A stretch of 33,633 bases of DNA, from positions 1 through 33,633 of the forward strand of contig JACMQU010000082.1 in the NCBI GenBank assembly GCA_014376805.1, read 5' to 3'. How positions within the stretch are numbered: the stretch's first letter is position 1; every line of letters begins with the position of its first letter. A program made the translations under genes and the position numbers. The notes beneath the pieces are model-generated. The model was not told the DNA's origin. It searched no databases and saw nothing but the letters and a program-made list of their open reading frames with translations. Shown in pieces: positions 27,501-33,633 of the stretch. The stretch comes from Bacteroidia bacterium (GTDB lineage: Bacteria; Bacteroidota; Bacteroidia; UKL13-3).

Positions 27501-28707
27501 AACTATTAACCTGGTTGCCTAATAAAGCATCCTGCGGATTTCCGTTTACTAACCAGTATTTATTATCTCTTTTAACAGACTCTCCAAGATCGGTAAAACC
27601 TATAATATCTCTGGACTGCTCAAAAGATCCGCTTCTGTTAGTTACCCATGCCTCTACTCTGGTTATTACTACCGGTGAGCCTACGAAAGGCAGATTATGT
27701 AACCATTTTTCATAATTATCTCTAAAGTACTGTGCAAGAAAATAGTGGCGATTTACATCATAACCATCACTTTGAATATCGAACTTATTAATGGTTGAAC
27801 CACCGGCTAATTCAACTTCCTGGGTTTTGCCCCGTTGTTGTGTAACTACTGCTGTAACAGTTAGTTTTCCGAACTGCATAGTAGTTTTTACGCCAAATAA
27901 ACTTTGACTTCCCTGAATCAGGCTGGAGTTTAAGGGTAAGCTAACATTTCCCAGTTCTATTTTTTTTATGATATCATCTTCTTTTCCTGCAAAATCGAGT
28001 TTCATTTGGTTTTCAAACTCAAACGTTGCTTCCGTATCATAATTCATATTCACCTTTAACTTATCGCCAACCTGGCCTGTAACATTAAGTTGTATTTTTT
28101 GACGAAAATCGAACTGCCCGGTCTTTTGCTGTCTAAGTGAGAATGCCGGATTTCTAACGGTGTTAAAATTTCCTGCAAAAATAATTTCTGCGGTACCTCT
28201 TGGGCGAATATCTATAACCCCATTTCCAAAGATTTTATCTACTACTTTATTTCCAATATTTATTTGAGGCACAATGCTATTTCCTTTAGCAAAATTCTGT
28301 GCCTGTGCCCTTTGTCTGAAATAGCTGTTATCACCACGTTTACCATCAGATTTTAATTGTTCGAGTACACCCGTGCTGGCTGGCAACTTATAATCCAGCG
28401 CACCTATTTTAGAAGAGTAGTTATACTTATAACTTTCAGGATCGAGATCGTATTTATTTTTGATAGCAGGTGGATCGGCCAAATCTAACGGATGGAGTTT
28501 CCCGTTTTTTTCATAAGCCTTTTTATCCCGCAGTGGATAATGCAGTTTTACTTTGCCTGTATCCGCTTTTATACTGTCGGGAGGCAACAAATTATAGTCA
28601 CTTACACGCCTGGGGGCAGAGCGTGGAGTAGCATGCCATACCATTGTTAACAATATGGCGAGGGACATAACTATGCGTAAGAATGTATTTTTTAAACTAC
28701 TTAACAA
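21541..28707 (-). CDS. sprA: Type IX secretion outer-membrane translocon SprA (2388 aa)
   Basis: SprA forms the very large single-chain beta-barrel through which T9SS cargo crosses the outer membrane; in gliding Bacteroidota it is also needed for adhesin export and motility. The length (2388) suits the family (about 2300-2500). An N-terminal signal segment (RIVMSLAILLTMVWHA) is followed by the conserved start of the barrel: IDIRPRGTAEIIFAG (165-179) and GQVGDKLKVNMNYDTEATF (211-229). Long strand-rich repeats continue to a C-terminus ending GGFSIRYTIQ, a barrel-like final strand. The gene begins 16 nt after ruvA and ends 2 nt before the methyltransferase. The M36 protease in this window is a likely client. 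No frameshift is seen along the whole frame. Confidence 0.97.
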   Translation of the reverse strand: MLSSLKNTFLRIVMSLAILLTMVWHATPRSAPRRVSDYNLLPPDSIKADTGKVKLHYPLRDKKAYEKNGKLHPLDLADPPAIKNKYDLDPESYKYNYSSKIGALDYKLPASTGVLEQLKSDGKRGDNSYFRQRAQAQNFAKGNSIVPQINIGNKVVDKIFGNGVIDIRPRGTAEIIFAGNFNTVRNPAFSLRQQKTGQFDFRQKIQLNVTGQVGDKLKVNMNYDTEATFEFENQMKLDFAGKEDDIIKKIELGNVSLPLNSSLIQGSQSLFGVKTTMQFGKLTVTAVVTQQRGKTQEVELAGGSTINKFDIQSDGYDVNRHYFLAQYFRDNYEKWLHNLPFVGSPVVITRVEAWVTNRSGSFEQSRDIIGFTDLGESVKRDNKYWLVNGNPQDALLGNQVNSLYSYLNGYGNVGSAAKYRASYEIENNLSADFSTTGLKPITQYQIVNYARQLGPNEYSFNPRLGYVSLNQALNNDDILNVAFEGTISGVPFKVGEFSQDVPRNTTKPEILFLKMLKGPSLRPDLPIWDLMMKNVYSLGSFQVQPKDFKLNIVYADDPSGADLNYLPVKNEPLLSGSPLLTVFNLDNLNTQQERTPDGLFDYIEGVTINSQTGRIFLPSVEPFGKYLEKKFINDPTLANYYCYFALYDSTRFAAVQLPQFNKFFIRGTYQGSTTNEISLGSTNVPRGSVKVTANGTPLTENSDFIVDYNLGRVKIVNTALLNSGAVIKVSSESNNLFQIQQKSLIGARLDYKYSKDLIFGSTLMYLNERPLTPKVNIGEEPISNAIVGLDGTYTRQSPFLTKLVDKLPFIQTKEMSNFTVSGEYARLIPGIQKALNQKGTAYIDDFEGAETPFDLRMGNAWSLASTPQGQPELFPEGNSLGHLDYGFKRANLAWYTIATTFWRNDTYTPKHLTSNPNALSTHNTREVLQQDVFPSKQIQQGLPTTLPTLDLSFFPSEKGPYNYNINDVNPDGTLKNPANNWGGIMRKIDQNDFEQANIDYIEVWVMDPFADKPNSVDKGYLYLNLGNISEDILRDNRRSAENGLPKSNDIDPLSLTDSTVWGRVPKAPVINYAFDANPDSRQRQDIGLDGLNDDDEKTFFSSSYLQQLKARLSDSAYAAVSADPSNDDYHYYLGKEYDGKQLGLLDRYRKFNRHQGNSKTVDQSLKDEAYPTASTNFPDNEDLNKDYTVNSVEDYFQYKIEIARNAFTIGRNYVTDTHTVSAKFVNGTYASEIWYQLKIPVREFERKVGEINDFKSIRFMRMYMRGFAEPTVLRFASLQLVRADWRKYLNNLEAGGEHKPIDPTDNTQFVVSTVNIEKNSARKPIIYKVPPGIQREIDFSSPNSIQQNEQSISLLTCNLKDGDARAVFKNSTLDLRQYGTLRMFLHAEGKNVKSNELTAFIRFGTDLTNNYYEYEIPLSITPEGAFDPSVIWPQINEMTISLEEMINTKIARTNSNWAFTSPYNRKVGNGTYTVVGLPDFSQCKVFMLGVRNPKRIPGSNTDDGFSKCSEVWFNELRMTDFNTRGGDAANGRVVAKLADFGSVSVSGSYKGVGWGGIDKKLLERNLSDNYQYDLQTNFELGKFFPVNSGLSIPFFFSYGNTLIRPFYNPLNPDTKLQKEINETTNPERSSQISRASDDYTARKSFNFTNVRKNRVGSKAAYPWDIENFTFTYSFNENFRRNQTVDYNLLRNYKGMVTYNYTFVNKPFEPFKKLSNKNLELIKEFSLNYLPASWGVRVEADRRYGELLNRNNDSKETILPVLFDKMFTMRRNYEMRWDLTKNIKVNYNATLDARIDEPRGKIDASTPEKNDSIKHNFWNGGRTTKYDQTARIDYNIPINKLPYMAWVSQLSYNYTVNYQWLQAPPAADSLGNTIQNSQQQQWNTNLNFASLYNKFEILRKINNPGQPAPAKPKSKTPIAEGDKKGIKKAKEETSRDNYPLWVTLPIKLLTSIKNMSGTYSKIQGTLLPGFNPRPQYIGQNFNNNAPGFDFIFGLQDPNYRFKAAKNGWVSSDPRIVNPYVQNYQEAITARALVEPLEDFRIELNVSKNYSKSTTAYFRYDPDSNGGTYRDFGKPIEQGSYSISYSIIRTAFSKENNDGVTEVFQQFEKNRIDIARRLALQRGIAIPSDTFPEGFGPYQQDVLIPAFLAAYQGKSASTVALSPFQNFPIPNWKVTYNGLSKIKAIKEFASNINIQHAYQSTYNVAGFQTVIDTVRNTTLSKDYTPGYVIRQISITERFGPLIGIDVTLNNNVTASVKYNKDRTLNFALGNRQLNEQKGEEFVFGIGYRTTKLVIPFPIAGRRRQLTNDINFRFDFTIRENQTKIRNLDRPSNDPVLGQTVYSIKPQIDYMINEKLMLRIFYDRRQTNPFTSNSFPTVITSGGFSIRYTIQ

Positions 28708-28723
28708 TGTAGAGTTTTAACCA

Positions 28724-29308
28724 TCAAAGAATTTTTAAGGTGAGTTTAACAAGTTGTTCAACGCTACTTGCCGGATTTTGTTGTCTTATTTTCAGAAGCC
28801 CTTTTTCTGCCTCCGCTTTGCTAAAGCCAAGCATTATTAAAGCAGCGAGTGCTTCTTCATAGGCAGGGTTATTAAATTGAGCAGACTGCAACTGATCTGG
28901 CGATTCCACTTTTTTTAATTTATCCTGCAAATCAATTACCAGGCGTTGGGCAGTTTTAGGGCCAATTCCTTTTATTGTTTTTAGCAGGTTCCAGTTACCA
29001 TTCAAAATTGCCAGTTTAGTTTCAGAAGGCTTCAAACTTGAGAGAATCATGCGTGCAGTATTAGTTCCTACCCCACTTACAGAAATGAGCAATAAAAATA
29101 AATGGCGCTCTTCCTCATCAGCAAAACCGTATAAAGTATGGCTATCTTCTTTTATTGATAAATGGGTAAGGAGTTTAATACTTTCCGATTCGCCAATTTT
29201 ACTATACGTATGCAGGGAAATTTGAATTCCGTATCCAACTCCACCACATTCTACCACCATATAGGCAGGAGATCTATAGGTTACTTTTCCGTTTATATGT
29301 GCAATCAA
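28724..29308 (-). CDS. ruvA: Holliday junction branch migration protein RuvA (194 aa)
   Basis: RuvA binds Holliday junctions as a tetramer and loads the RuvB motor during recombinational repair. The N-terminal OB fold (MIAHINGKVTYRSPAYMVVE, to about residue 62) is followed by two helix-hairpin-helix motifs, SGVGTNTARMIL (about 77-88) and IKGIGPKTAQRLV (about 112-124). The C-terminal domain III (about 145-194) that contacts RuvB is present (EEALAALIMLGFSKAEAEKG). Length is normal. It is the first gene of the operon with sprA; ruvA next to sprA is, as I recall, a common arrangement in Bacteroidota. It is divergent from the gene at 29535. Confidence 0.97.
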   Translation of the reverse strand: MIAHINGKVTYRSPAYMVVECGGVGYGIQISLHTYSKIGESESIKLLTHLSIKEDSHTLYGFADEEERHLFLLLISVSGVGTNTARMILSSLKPSETKLAILNGNWNLLKTIKGIGPKTAQRLVIDLQDKLKKVESPDQLQSAQFNNPAYEEALAALIMLGFSKAEAEKGLLKIRQQNPASSVEQLVKLTLKIL

Positions 29309-29496
29309 AGTTTTATCATTTGCTAAGTCTGTAAAAATAATAAAAGTTTTTTAATTCAAAAAGACTCCTGACAGGTATTATTTTAATGACACAATAGTTT
29401 GACAATCAATCAAAAAAAACTACTCCCCTTCATGTTTTAAAATAAAGCAGGTCTGAATTGCCCATTTTTCTCCGAAACTTCAGAATTACCTAAGCA

Positions 29497-29528
29497 TTTG
29501 TTTATCCTTATAAATCCCATTAATTTTG
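29497..29528 (+). promoter_or_regulatory. Consensus promoter, possibly leaderless
   Basis: TTTG (29497-29500), exactly 20 nt, then TAATTTTG (29521-29528) fits the consensus fully. The expected start point (about 29533-29536) falls on the ATG at 29535. Confidence 0.65.
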
Positions 29529-29534
29529 CAGTTG

Positions 29535-29843
29535 ATGCTTAAAAAAAATCTATTCTGTTGCATATTAATGCTGAGTTTTCTGTGTGCTTTCTCTCAAAAA
29601 TCGTTTAAAGTAAAAACTTATTTTGCTAATGGTAAATTAAAAGAAAATGGCAGGCAACTTGGTATTAATAAAACCGGGATATGGAATTATTACAGTGCCA
29701 AAGGTTCGCTTGAACGCAAAGAAAGATGGCTAAACGGAATAATGCGGTGGGCAATTTTGTATAATGAAAAACAACAGAAAATAAAAATAATTTCTTCAGA
29801 TGGAACTGAAAAATTATACAAGGGTTGTAACTGTAAAAATTAA
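29535..29843 (+). CDS. YwqK/MORN-repeat-like exported small protein (102 aa)
   Basis: A signal peptide (LFCCILMLSFLCAFS, cleavage before Gln-Lys) precedes a short domain with two MORN/YwqK-type units: VKTYFANGKLKENGRQLGIN and IWNYYSAKGSLERKERWLNG. This is the pattern 'Y-x-NGKL-x-x-x-G' known from proteins labelled 'antitoxin component YwqK', although most are not proven antitoxins. It should be periplasmic or surface-linked. Function is unknown. I chose ATG 29535 and not the TTG at 29526, because the TTG lies inside the -7 box. The stop overlaps that of the convergent apaG gene by 4 nt. Confidence 0.75.
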   Translation: MLKKNLFCCILMLSFLCAFSQKSFKVKTYFANGKLKENGRQLGINKTGIWNYYSAKGSLERKERWLNGIMRWAILYNEKQQKIKIISSDGTEKLYKGCNCKN

Positions 29844-30235
29844 TTGTTTTTAAAAGGCACCACTAAAATAAATTCTGGTATTTTAACTTCAAAAAGCTGT
29901 CCGTCAATTTGTCTTTCCATTAAATAAGTACCATACATTTTACCCAACTCCGACTGTAATGCGCACCCCGAAACATATTGATGCGTTTCTCCGGGCTCCA
30001 GAATTGGTTGCATGCCAACTACACCCTCACCTTCAACCTCACTTTTGCCAGAAATAGAATCAACTATATACCAATGCCGGCGTAATAGTTTTATAGTGTA
30101 CTCGCCTTGATTAAATATGGTGATCCGATAAGCAAACATGTGTTCGCTGTTGTTGTTATTTGCCTTACTATTCTGATAAGCAGTTTCAACAACAATTTTT
30201 ACATCTTTGGTAATGGCAATTTGCATACTTTTCAA
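29840..30235 (-). CDS. apaG: Co2+/Mg2+ efflux-type protein ApaG (131 aa)
   Basis: This is an ApaG/DUF525 single-domain protein of normal length with an immunoglobulin-like beta fold. Family traits are YRITIFNQGEYTIKLLRRHW, then GEGVVGMQPILEPGETHQYVSG (the GxGVVGxxPxxxPGExxxYxSG signature) and MYGTYLMER near the end. ApaG is linked by older genetics to cobalt resistance and Ap4A levels, but its biochemical role is not settled. It is cytosolic and a single gene on the minus strand. A second Met at codon 4 could be the true start. Confidence 0.95.
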   Translation of the reverse strand: MKSMQIAITKDVKIVVETAYQNSKANNNNSEHMFAYRITIFNQGEYTIKLLRRHWYIVDSISGKSEVEGEGVVGMQPILEPGETHQYVSGCALQSELGKMYGTYLMERQIDGQLFEVKIPEFILVVPFKNN

Positions 30236-30491
30236 ATATCGGAAATATTCTTAATAAATAATATAACTCACCTAACGTAAAAAAGTTTAAAAATATATCA
30301 ACTCTTTTTTACTTCTGTCAAAACTGTCATCAAAGACCTTTTAAACTGCTCCATTTTATGCACGTATCGGCTGTTTTAACAAAGTGCTTTTCTGAATCGC
30401 TTATCCATAATAGTGAAAAAATTTAACAATTAAGTTACATCAGATAGTATTTAAGGAAATATTACAGTTGTTTTTTTGAAAAAACCAATAT

Positions 30492-31325
30492 ATGGTAAAG
30501 AGGAAAATTAAAGTATCTGTAATTTCTGATGTACATTTAGGAACGTATGGTTGCCAGGCAAAAGCATTGAACCAGTATCTTAAAAGCATTGACCCCGAAA
30601 TTTTAATATTAAACGGAGACTTTATTGATATATGGCAGTTTAGTAAGAATTACTGGCCCGATAGTCATATGAAAATTATACAAAGAATTTTTAAGATGAT
30701 GACAGCAGGAACCCTCGTTTATTACCTTACCGGCAACCATGATGAAATGCTTAGAAAATTTACTGACTTTAAAATGGGAAGACTGGAGGTATTAAATAAA
30801 CTGGTATTGGATTTGGATGGCAAAAAAGCCTGGATTTTTCATGGAGATGTATTTGATATTACTATGAAAAGTAGCAAGTGGCTAGCCAGATTAGGAGCTA
30901 AAGGTTATGATTTTTTAATTGTTTTAAACAGTACCGTAAACTGGTTTAGTAAAAAACTTGGAAAAGATAAATTATCCTTTTCTAAAAAGGTAAAGAATGG
31001 AATAAAAAATGCTATAAAATTTATTGATGACTTTGAACAAACGGCAATTGATATAGGTATAGAAAAGGGATATGATTATGTTATCTGCGGTCACATTCAT
31101 CAACCGGCAATACGTTTGGTTAAAACAGAAAAAGGAAACATTACCTATTTAAACAGTGGCGATTGGATTGAGAATTTAACAGCACTTGAATACCTGGAAA
31201 ACAAATGGGAACTGGTTTATTATAAAGAACCTGATAATACCCAACAAACGGAAGACGAGTTTACACAAGAAGATCATTTAAATATGGAATATTTATATAA
31301 ATCAATTGTTAATGGCACAAACTGA
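30492..31325 (+). CDS. Metallophosphoesterase, LpxH-like (277 aa)
   Basis: This calcineurin-type phosphoesterase has a complete metal site: DVHLG (Asp13, His15), NGDFID (Asp43), GNHDE (Asn82-His83-Asp84), FHGD (His117) and GHIHQP (His201, His203). The layout resembles UDP-2,3-diacylglucosamine diphosphatase (LpxH) of lipid A synthesis, and the family is commonly labelled so in Bacteroidota, but the exact substrate is not certain. It has no signal peptide; a hydrophobic stretch around 139-152 may let it sit at the membrane. It lies 34 nt upstream of a glycosyltransferase gene, so both probably act on the same envelope glycolipid. Confidence 0.88.
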   Translation: MVKRKIKVSVISDVHLGTYGCQAKALNQYLKSIDPEILILNGDFIDIWQFSKNYWPDSHMKIIQRIFKMMTAGTLVYYLTGNHDEMLRKFTDFKMGRLEVLNKLVLDLDGKKAWIFHGDVFDITMKSSKWLARLGAKGYDFLIVLNSTVNWFSKKLGKDKLSFSKKVKNGIKNAIKFIDDFEQTAIDIGIEKGYDYVICGHIHQPAIRLVKTEKGNITYLNSGDWIENLTALEYLENKWELVYYKEPDNTQQTEDEFTQEDHLNMEYLYKSIVNGTN

Positions 31326-31359
31326 ATAGCAGTTCTGAGGAATAAATCTTAGCTTAAAC

Positions 31360-32366
31360 ATGAAAATATTATACGCTTTACAAGGCACTGGCAACGGCCA
31401 TCTTAGCAGAGCCCGCGAAATCATTCCATATTTATTACAATACGGAGAAACGGACTTACTGGTGAGCGGGGAATCGCATGATGTACAAATCCCATATCTG
31501 TTAGATACCGGAGACGGGGAATTGGATTTACTTTTGGTAAAAACGGTTCAGTAGATATGATTGATAGCATTAAACGTTTAAAGCCTTTTGAGTTTTTGAA
31601 AGACATTTATACTTTTCCGGTAAACAGCTATGATATGGTTATAAATGATTTTGAACCTATAACGGCATGGGCCTGTAAAATTAAGCATAAACCCTGTTTT
31701 TCTTTAAGTCACCAGGCAGCCTATCTGTCTCCAAAAACGCCCCGTATAGCACATAGAAACAAGATGGCAGAAATTATATTAAAACATTACGCACCTGCAA
31801 CTTACCAAACCGGTTTTCATTTTAAACCTTATGATAATTTTATTCATACTCCTGTAATCCGTTCACAAATAAGAAAATCAGAAATTGATAATAAAGGCCA
31901 TATAACTGTTTACCTGCCGGCCTATGCCGATGAATTTTTGTTGAAACATTTTAATAAAATGGCAGATGTAAAATGGCACTTGTTTAGTAAACACAGTTAT
32001 GGCAGTTACCATAAAAATAATGTTTTTGTACAACCTGTAAATAATGAAATATTTGTGCAAAGTTTATGTACAGCAGACGGATTAATTACCAACGGCGGTT
32101 TTGAAAGTCCGGCTGAGGCAATGTACCTGCGTAAAAAAGTTATGGTTATACCAATGTGGAACCAATACGAGCAACTCTGTAATGCATTTGCTTTAAAACA
32201 AATGGGTGTAACAGTATTAAATAAAATAAACCACGATTTTAATTTACAGTTAAAAGAATGGTTATATTATGCAGCACCGGTAAAGGTTAATTATACGCAT
32301 CAATTACCGGCAGTTCTTGCGCAAATATTTCAACAACAGCAGCATCCATTGTCTATTGCTGTTTAA
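31360..32366 (+). pseudogene. Glycosyltransferase (GT28/MurG-like), frameshifted
   Basis: Two reading frames make up one protein of about 335 residues. The first (31360-31554) starts MKILYALQGTGNGHLSRARE, the nucleotide-sugar transferase start, and reads well as far as DVQIPY. The second carries on from about 31500: VRYRRRGIGFTFGKNGSVDM precedes the ATG at 31557, then NDFEPITAWACK, LSHQAAYLS and the donor-binding end ITNGGFESPAEAMYLRKKVM. The break lies at about 31497-31499; adding one base there (TATC[C]TGTT) restores PYPVRYRRRG. Everything else looks intact, so this is either a recent mutation or a sequencing error. It pairs with the phosphoesterase upstream, and the family is widespread in Bacteroidota. 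If truly broken, envelope glycolipid synthesis may be altered. Confidence 0.8.
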
Positions 32367-32499
32367 TATGTTGTTTTAAATAGCTATTAAAAAATAGTAA
32401 CAGGTTACTTGTTATTTATTAAAGACAAAAAACTACAAATAATAACAATTGGTATAACAGTAGTTTACCCTCTATTTTGAACCCACTGTTGCAGGATTT

Positions 32500-32534
32500 T
32501 TTGAGGAGTAAGAAAAAAACATCAATTTTGATGT
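32500..32534 (+). promoter_or_regulatory. Promoter and inverted repeat before the 32535 gene
   Basis: TTTG (32500-32503), 19 nt, then CAATTTTG (32523-32530; one mismatch to TAnnTTTG). The -7 box lies inside a perfect inverted repeat ACATCAATTTTGATGT (32519-32534) touching the ATG. This could be an operator. Confidence 0.4.
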
Positions 32535-33101
32535 ATGCAAGAGATTGAGCCTTTTTACAAGTGGCGTGATATTTACCAGAGTGAGAATGATAAAGATTCT
32601 CCTTTTTATGAGCGCGAATACAGTGAATTCGAATTTACAAACCACATTTACAACTATGCCATACATCCGCAATGGGATGAAATTGGGTCAAGCACTTTGT
32701 ATGTTAAAATTTTGTTTGCCGATTATGAAAAAGGTTTCGTTATAATAGAATTTTTAGGAGAGTGGAATGATGCCATAAACAATGATATAATGTTATTAAA
32801 ACGGGAGGTTATTGAACCCTTAAGCGATCGTGGTATTTTTAAATTTATTCTCATAGGAGAAAATATACTTAACTTTCACAGCAGCGATGACAGCTATTAT
32901 GAAGAATGGTTTGAGGATGCAGATGATGGATGGATAGCAGCGATCAACTTTCAGCAACATGTATTGGATGAATTTAGAAAAGCCAATATAGATTATTATA
33001 TAAATTTTGGTGGAGAACTGGATGAAATGGAATGGCGTAAGTTTAACCCTATGCACCTTTATAGTGCCGTGCAGCGTGTAATGGGCAGGAGACTAAATTG
33101 A
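32535..33101 (+). CDS. Conserved hypothetical protein, Bacteroidota (188 aa)
   Basis: This soluble, acidic and aromatic-rich protein starts MQEIEPFYKWRDIYQSENDK and is of a type I recall as a conserved hypothetical in Bacteroidota. Conserved-looking parts are NHIYNYAIHPQWDEIGSSTL, VIIEFLGEWNDAI and ILIGENILNFH, followed by an acidic stretch EEWFEDADDGW. There is no signal peptide, membrane segment or known catalytic motif. Its predicted promoter lies so close that the mRNA may have almost no leader. It stands downstream of the glycosyltransferase with a gap of 168 nt and so probably has its own transcript. No function can be given. Confidence 0.8.
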   Translation: MQEIEPFYKWRDIYQSENDKDSPFYEREYSEFEFTNHIYNYAIHPQWDEIGSSTLYVKILFADYEKGFVIIEFLGEWNDAINNDIMLLKREVIEPLSDRGIFKFILIGENILNFHSSDDSYYEEWFEDADDGWIAAINFQQHVLDEFRKANIDYYINFGGELDEMEWRKFNPMHLYSAVQRVMGRRLN

Positions 33102-33143
33102 TTTTAATGCAATAAGTACTTCACTTTGTTACCCTGTTTCCGC

Positions 33144-33363
33144 TGTATTTGGTGCAAGCGCCGCTATATTAGGTTAAACCTTGGGTATATTATAGTGAAG
33201 CACCGGTATAATATAGTGAACCACCACTATATTATAGTGAACTTCCGGTATAGTGAAGCTCCGGTAAAATATAGTGAACCGCCGGTATAATATAGTGGAG
33301 CGCCGGTATATTATAGTGGAGCATCAATGTATTTGGTGCAAGCGCCGGTATATTATAGTTATA
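33144..33363. repeat. Minisatellite of about 22-bp units
   Basis: From 33183 onward about eight units follow the pattern CGGTATAwTATAGTGAAGCAC with variations; one is shortened (33245-33260). A 28-nt block starting TGTATTTGGTGCAAGCGCC (33144-33171 and 33328-33355, one mismatch) flanks and interrupts the array. The unit at about 33224-33238 is a palindrome, CACTATATTATAGTG. There is no coding frame. Confidence 0.85.
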
Positions 33364-33633
33364 GTACAGTCGGTTTTTTTTTAAATCGGGACAAATTTGT
33401 TTAGGCGTTTTGGTTTTTTCTTCGGACTATTTTGTTTCACCGAAAACTTATTTTTCCACGACATTTATTGACTTCACTTCATTATTTCCGGGTGACTGTT
33501 TTGCCACTGTGACAAGTTAACTTTTCACGACACAAATACCATTATGGGAAAGTTTTCAAGGACAATTTTGTTAATCAATTAAAGCAGGTTATCTCGACAA
33601 ATTAAAGGTTAGCATTTAAAACATCTGGGACAA
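33364..33633. other. Unassigned end of window (270 nt)
   Basis: No frame or RNA is recognised. The motif GACAA or CGACA recurs at irregular spacing (for example 33389, 33457, 33511, 33529, 33570, 33595, 33629), which may mark a decayed repeat. Confidence 0.4.

Noticed and set aside
29535..29843. Antitoxin of a toxin-antitoxin pair
   Set aside because: It has a signal peptide and no toxin gene beside it; the YwqK label does not prove antitoxin function.

Overview
The window reads as AT-rich chromosomal DNA from a member of the Bacteroidota, probably near the Chitinophagales or Sphingobacteriales; genus cannot be told. Four things support this: the 2388-residue type IX secretion (T9SS) outer-membrane barrel SprA; a secreted M36 metalloprotease ending in a T9SS sorting domain; several promoters of the Bacteroidota form TTTG-N19/20-TAnnTTTG (before tRNA-Phe, the ubiquitin-like operon and the gene at 29535); and few purine-rich Shine-Dalgarno sites.

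Accessory part, about 1-8000. An unrecognised gene (55-1023) is followed by a compact block. It holds a papain-like-fold protein (1728-3389, +), a minus-strand ubiquitin-like conjugation operon (6256 down to 3396: three ubiquitin-like domains fused to an E2-like domain; a JAB deubiquitinase-like domain fused to an E1-like domain; and a Cys-rich DUF6527 protein), an intergenic stretch with a likely 84-nt small RNA antisense to the operon leader, and a plus-strand XRE regulator + ImmA/IrrE peptidase pair with a 15-bp palindromic operator. Two diverged direct repeats of about 175 bp (1196-1372 and 7800-7976), each containing the same hairpin, bracket the block, and tRNA-Phe lies just beyond. This looks like a defence-type island. 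The E1 and E2 domains appear to have lost the usual catalytic cysteines.

Middle part, about 8000-16700. tRNA-Phe, a tandem UspA-type stress protein, the M36 protease, an outer-membrane barrel candidate and isopentenyl-diphosphate isomerase are separated by long gene-poor spacers. The spacers hold a 65-66-bp tandem duplication, a GC-rich dispersed-type repeat and a decayed T9SS-domain fragment.

Core part, about 16700-33100. FtsH follows a conserved Bacteroidota protein; then a geranylgeranyl-reductase-family flavoprotein; then a minus-strand ruvA-sprA-O-methyltransferase operon with 2-16 nt gaps. After that come a YwqK/MORN-like secreted protein, ApaG, a metallophosphoesterase, a glycosyltransferase broken by a 1-nt frameshift, and a conserved hypothetical protein. 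The window ends in a minisatellite of 22-bp units and unassigned DNA.
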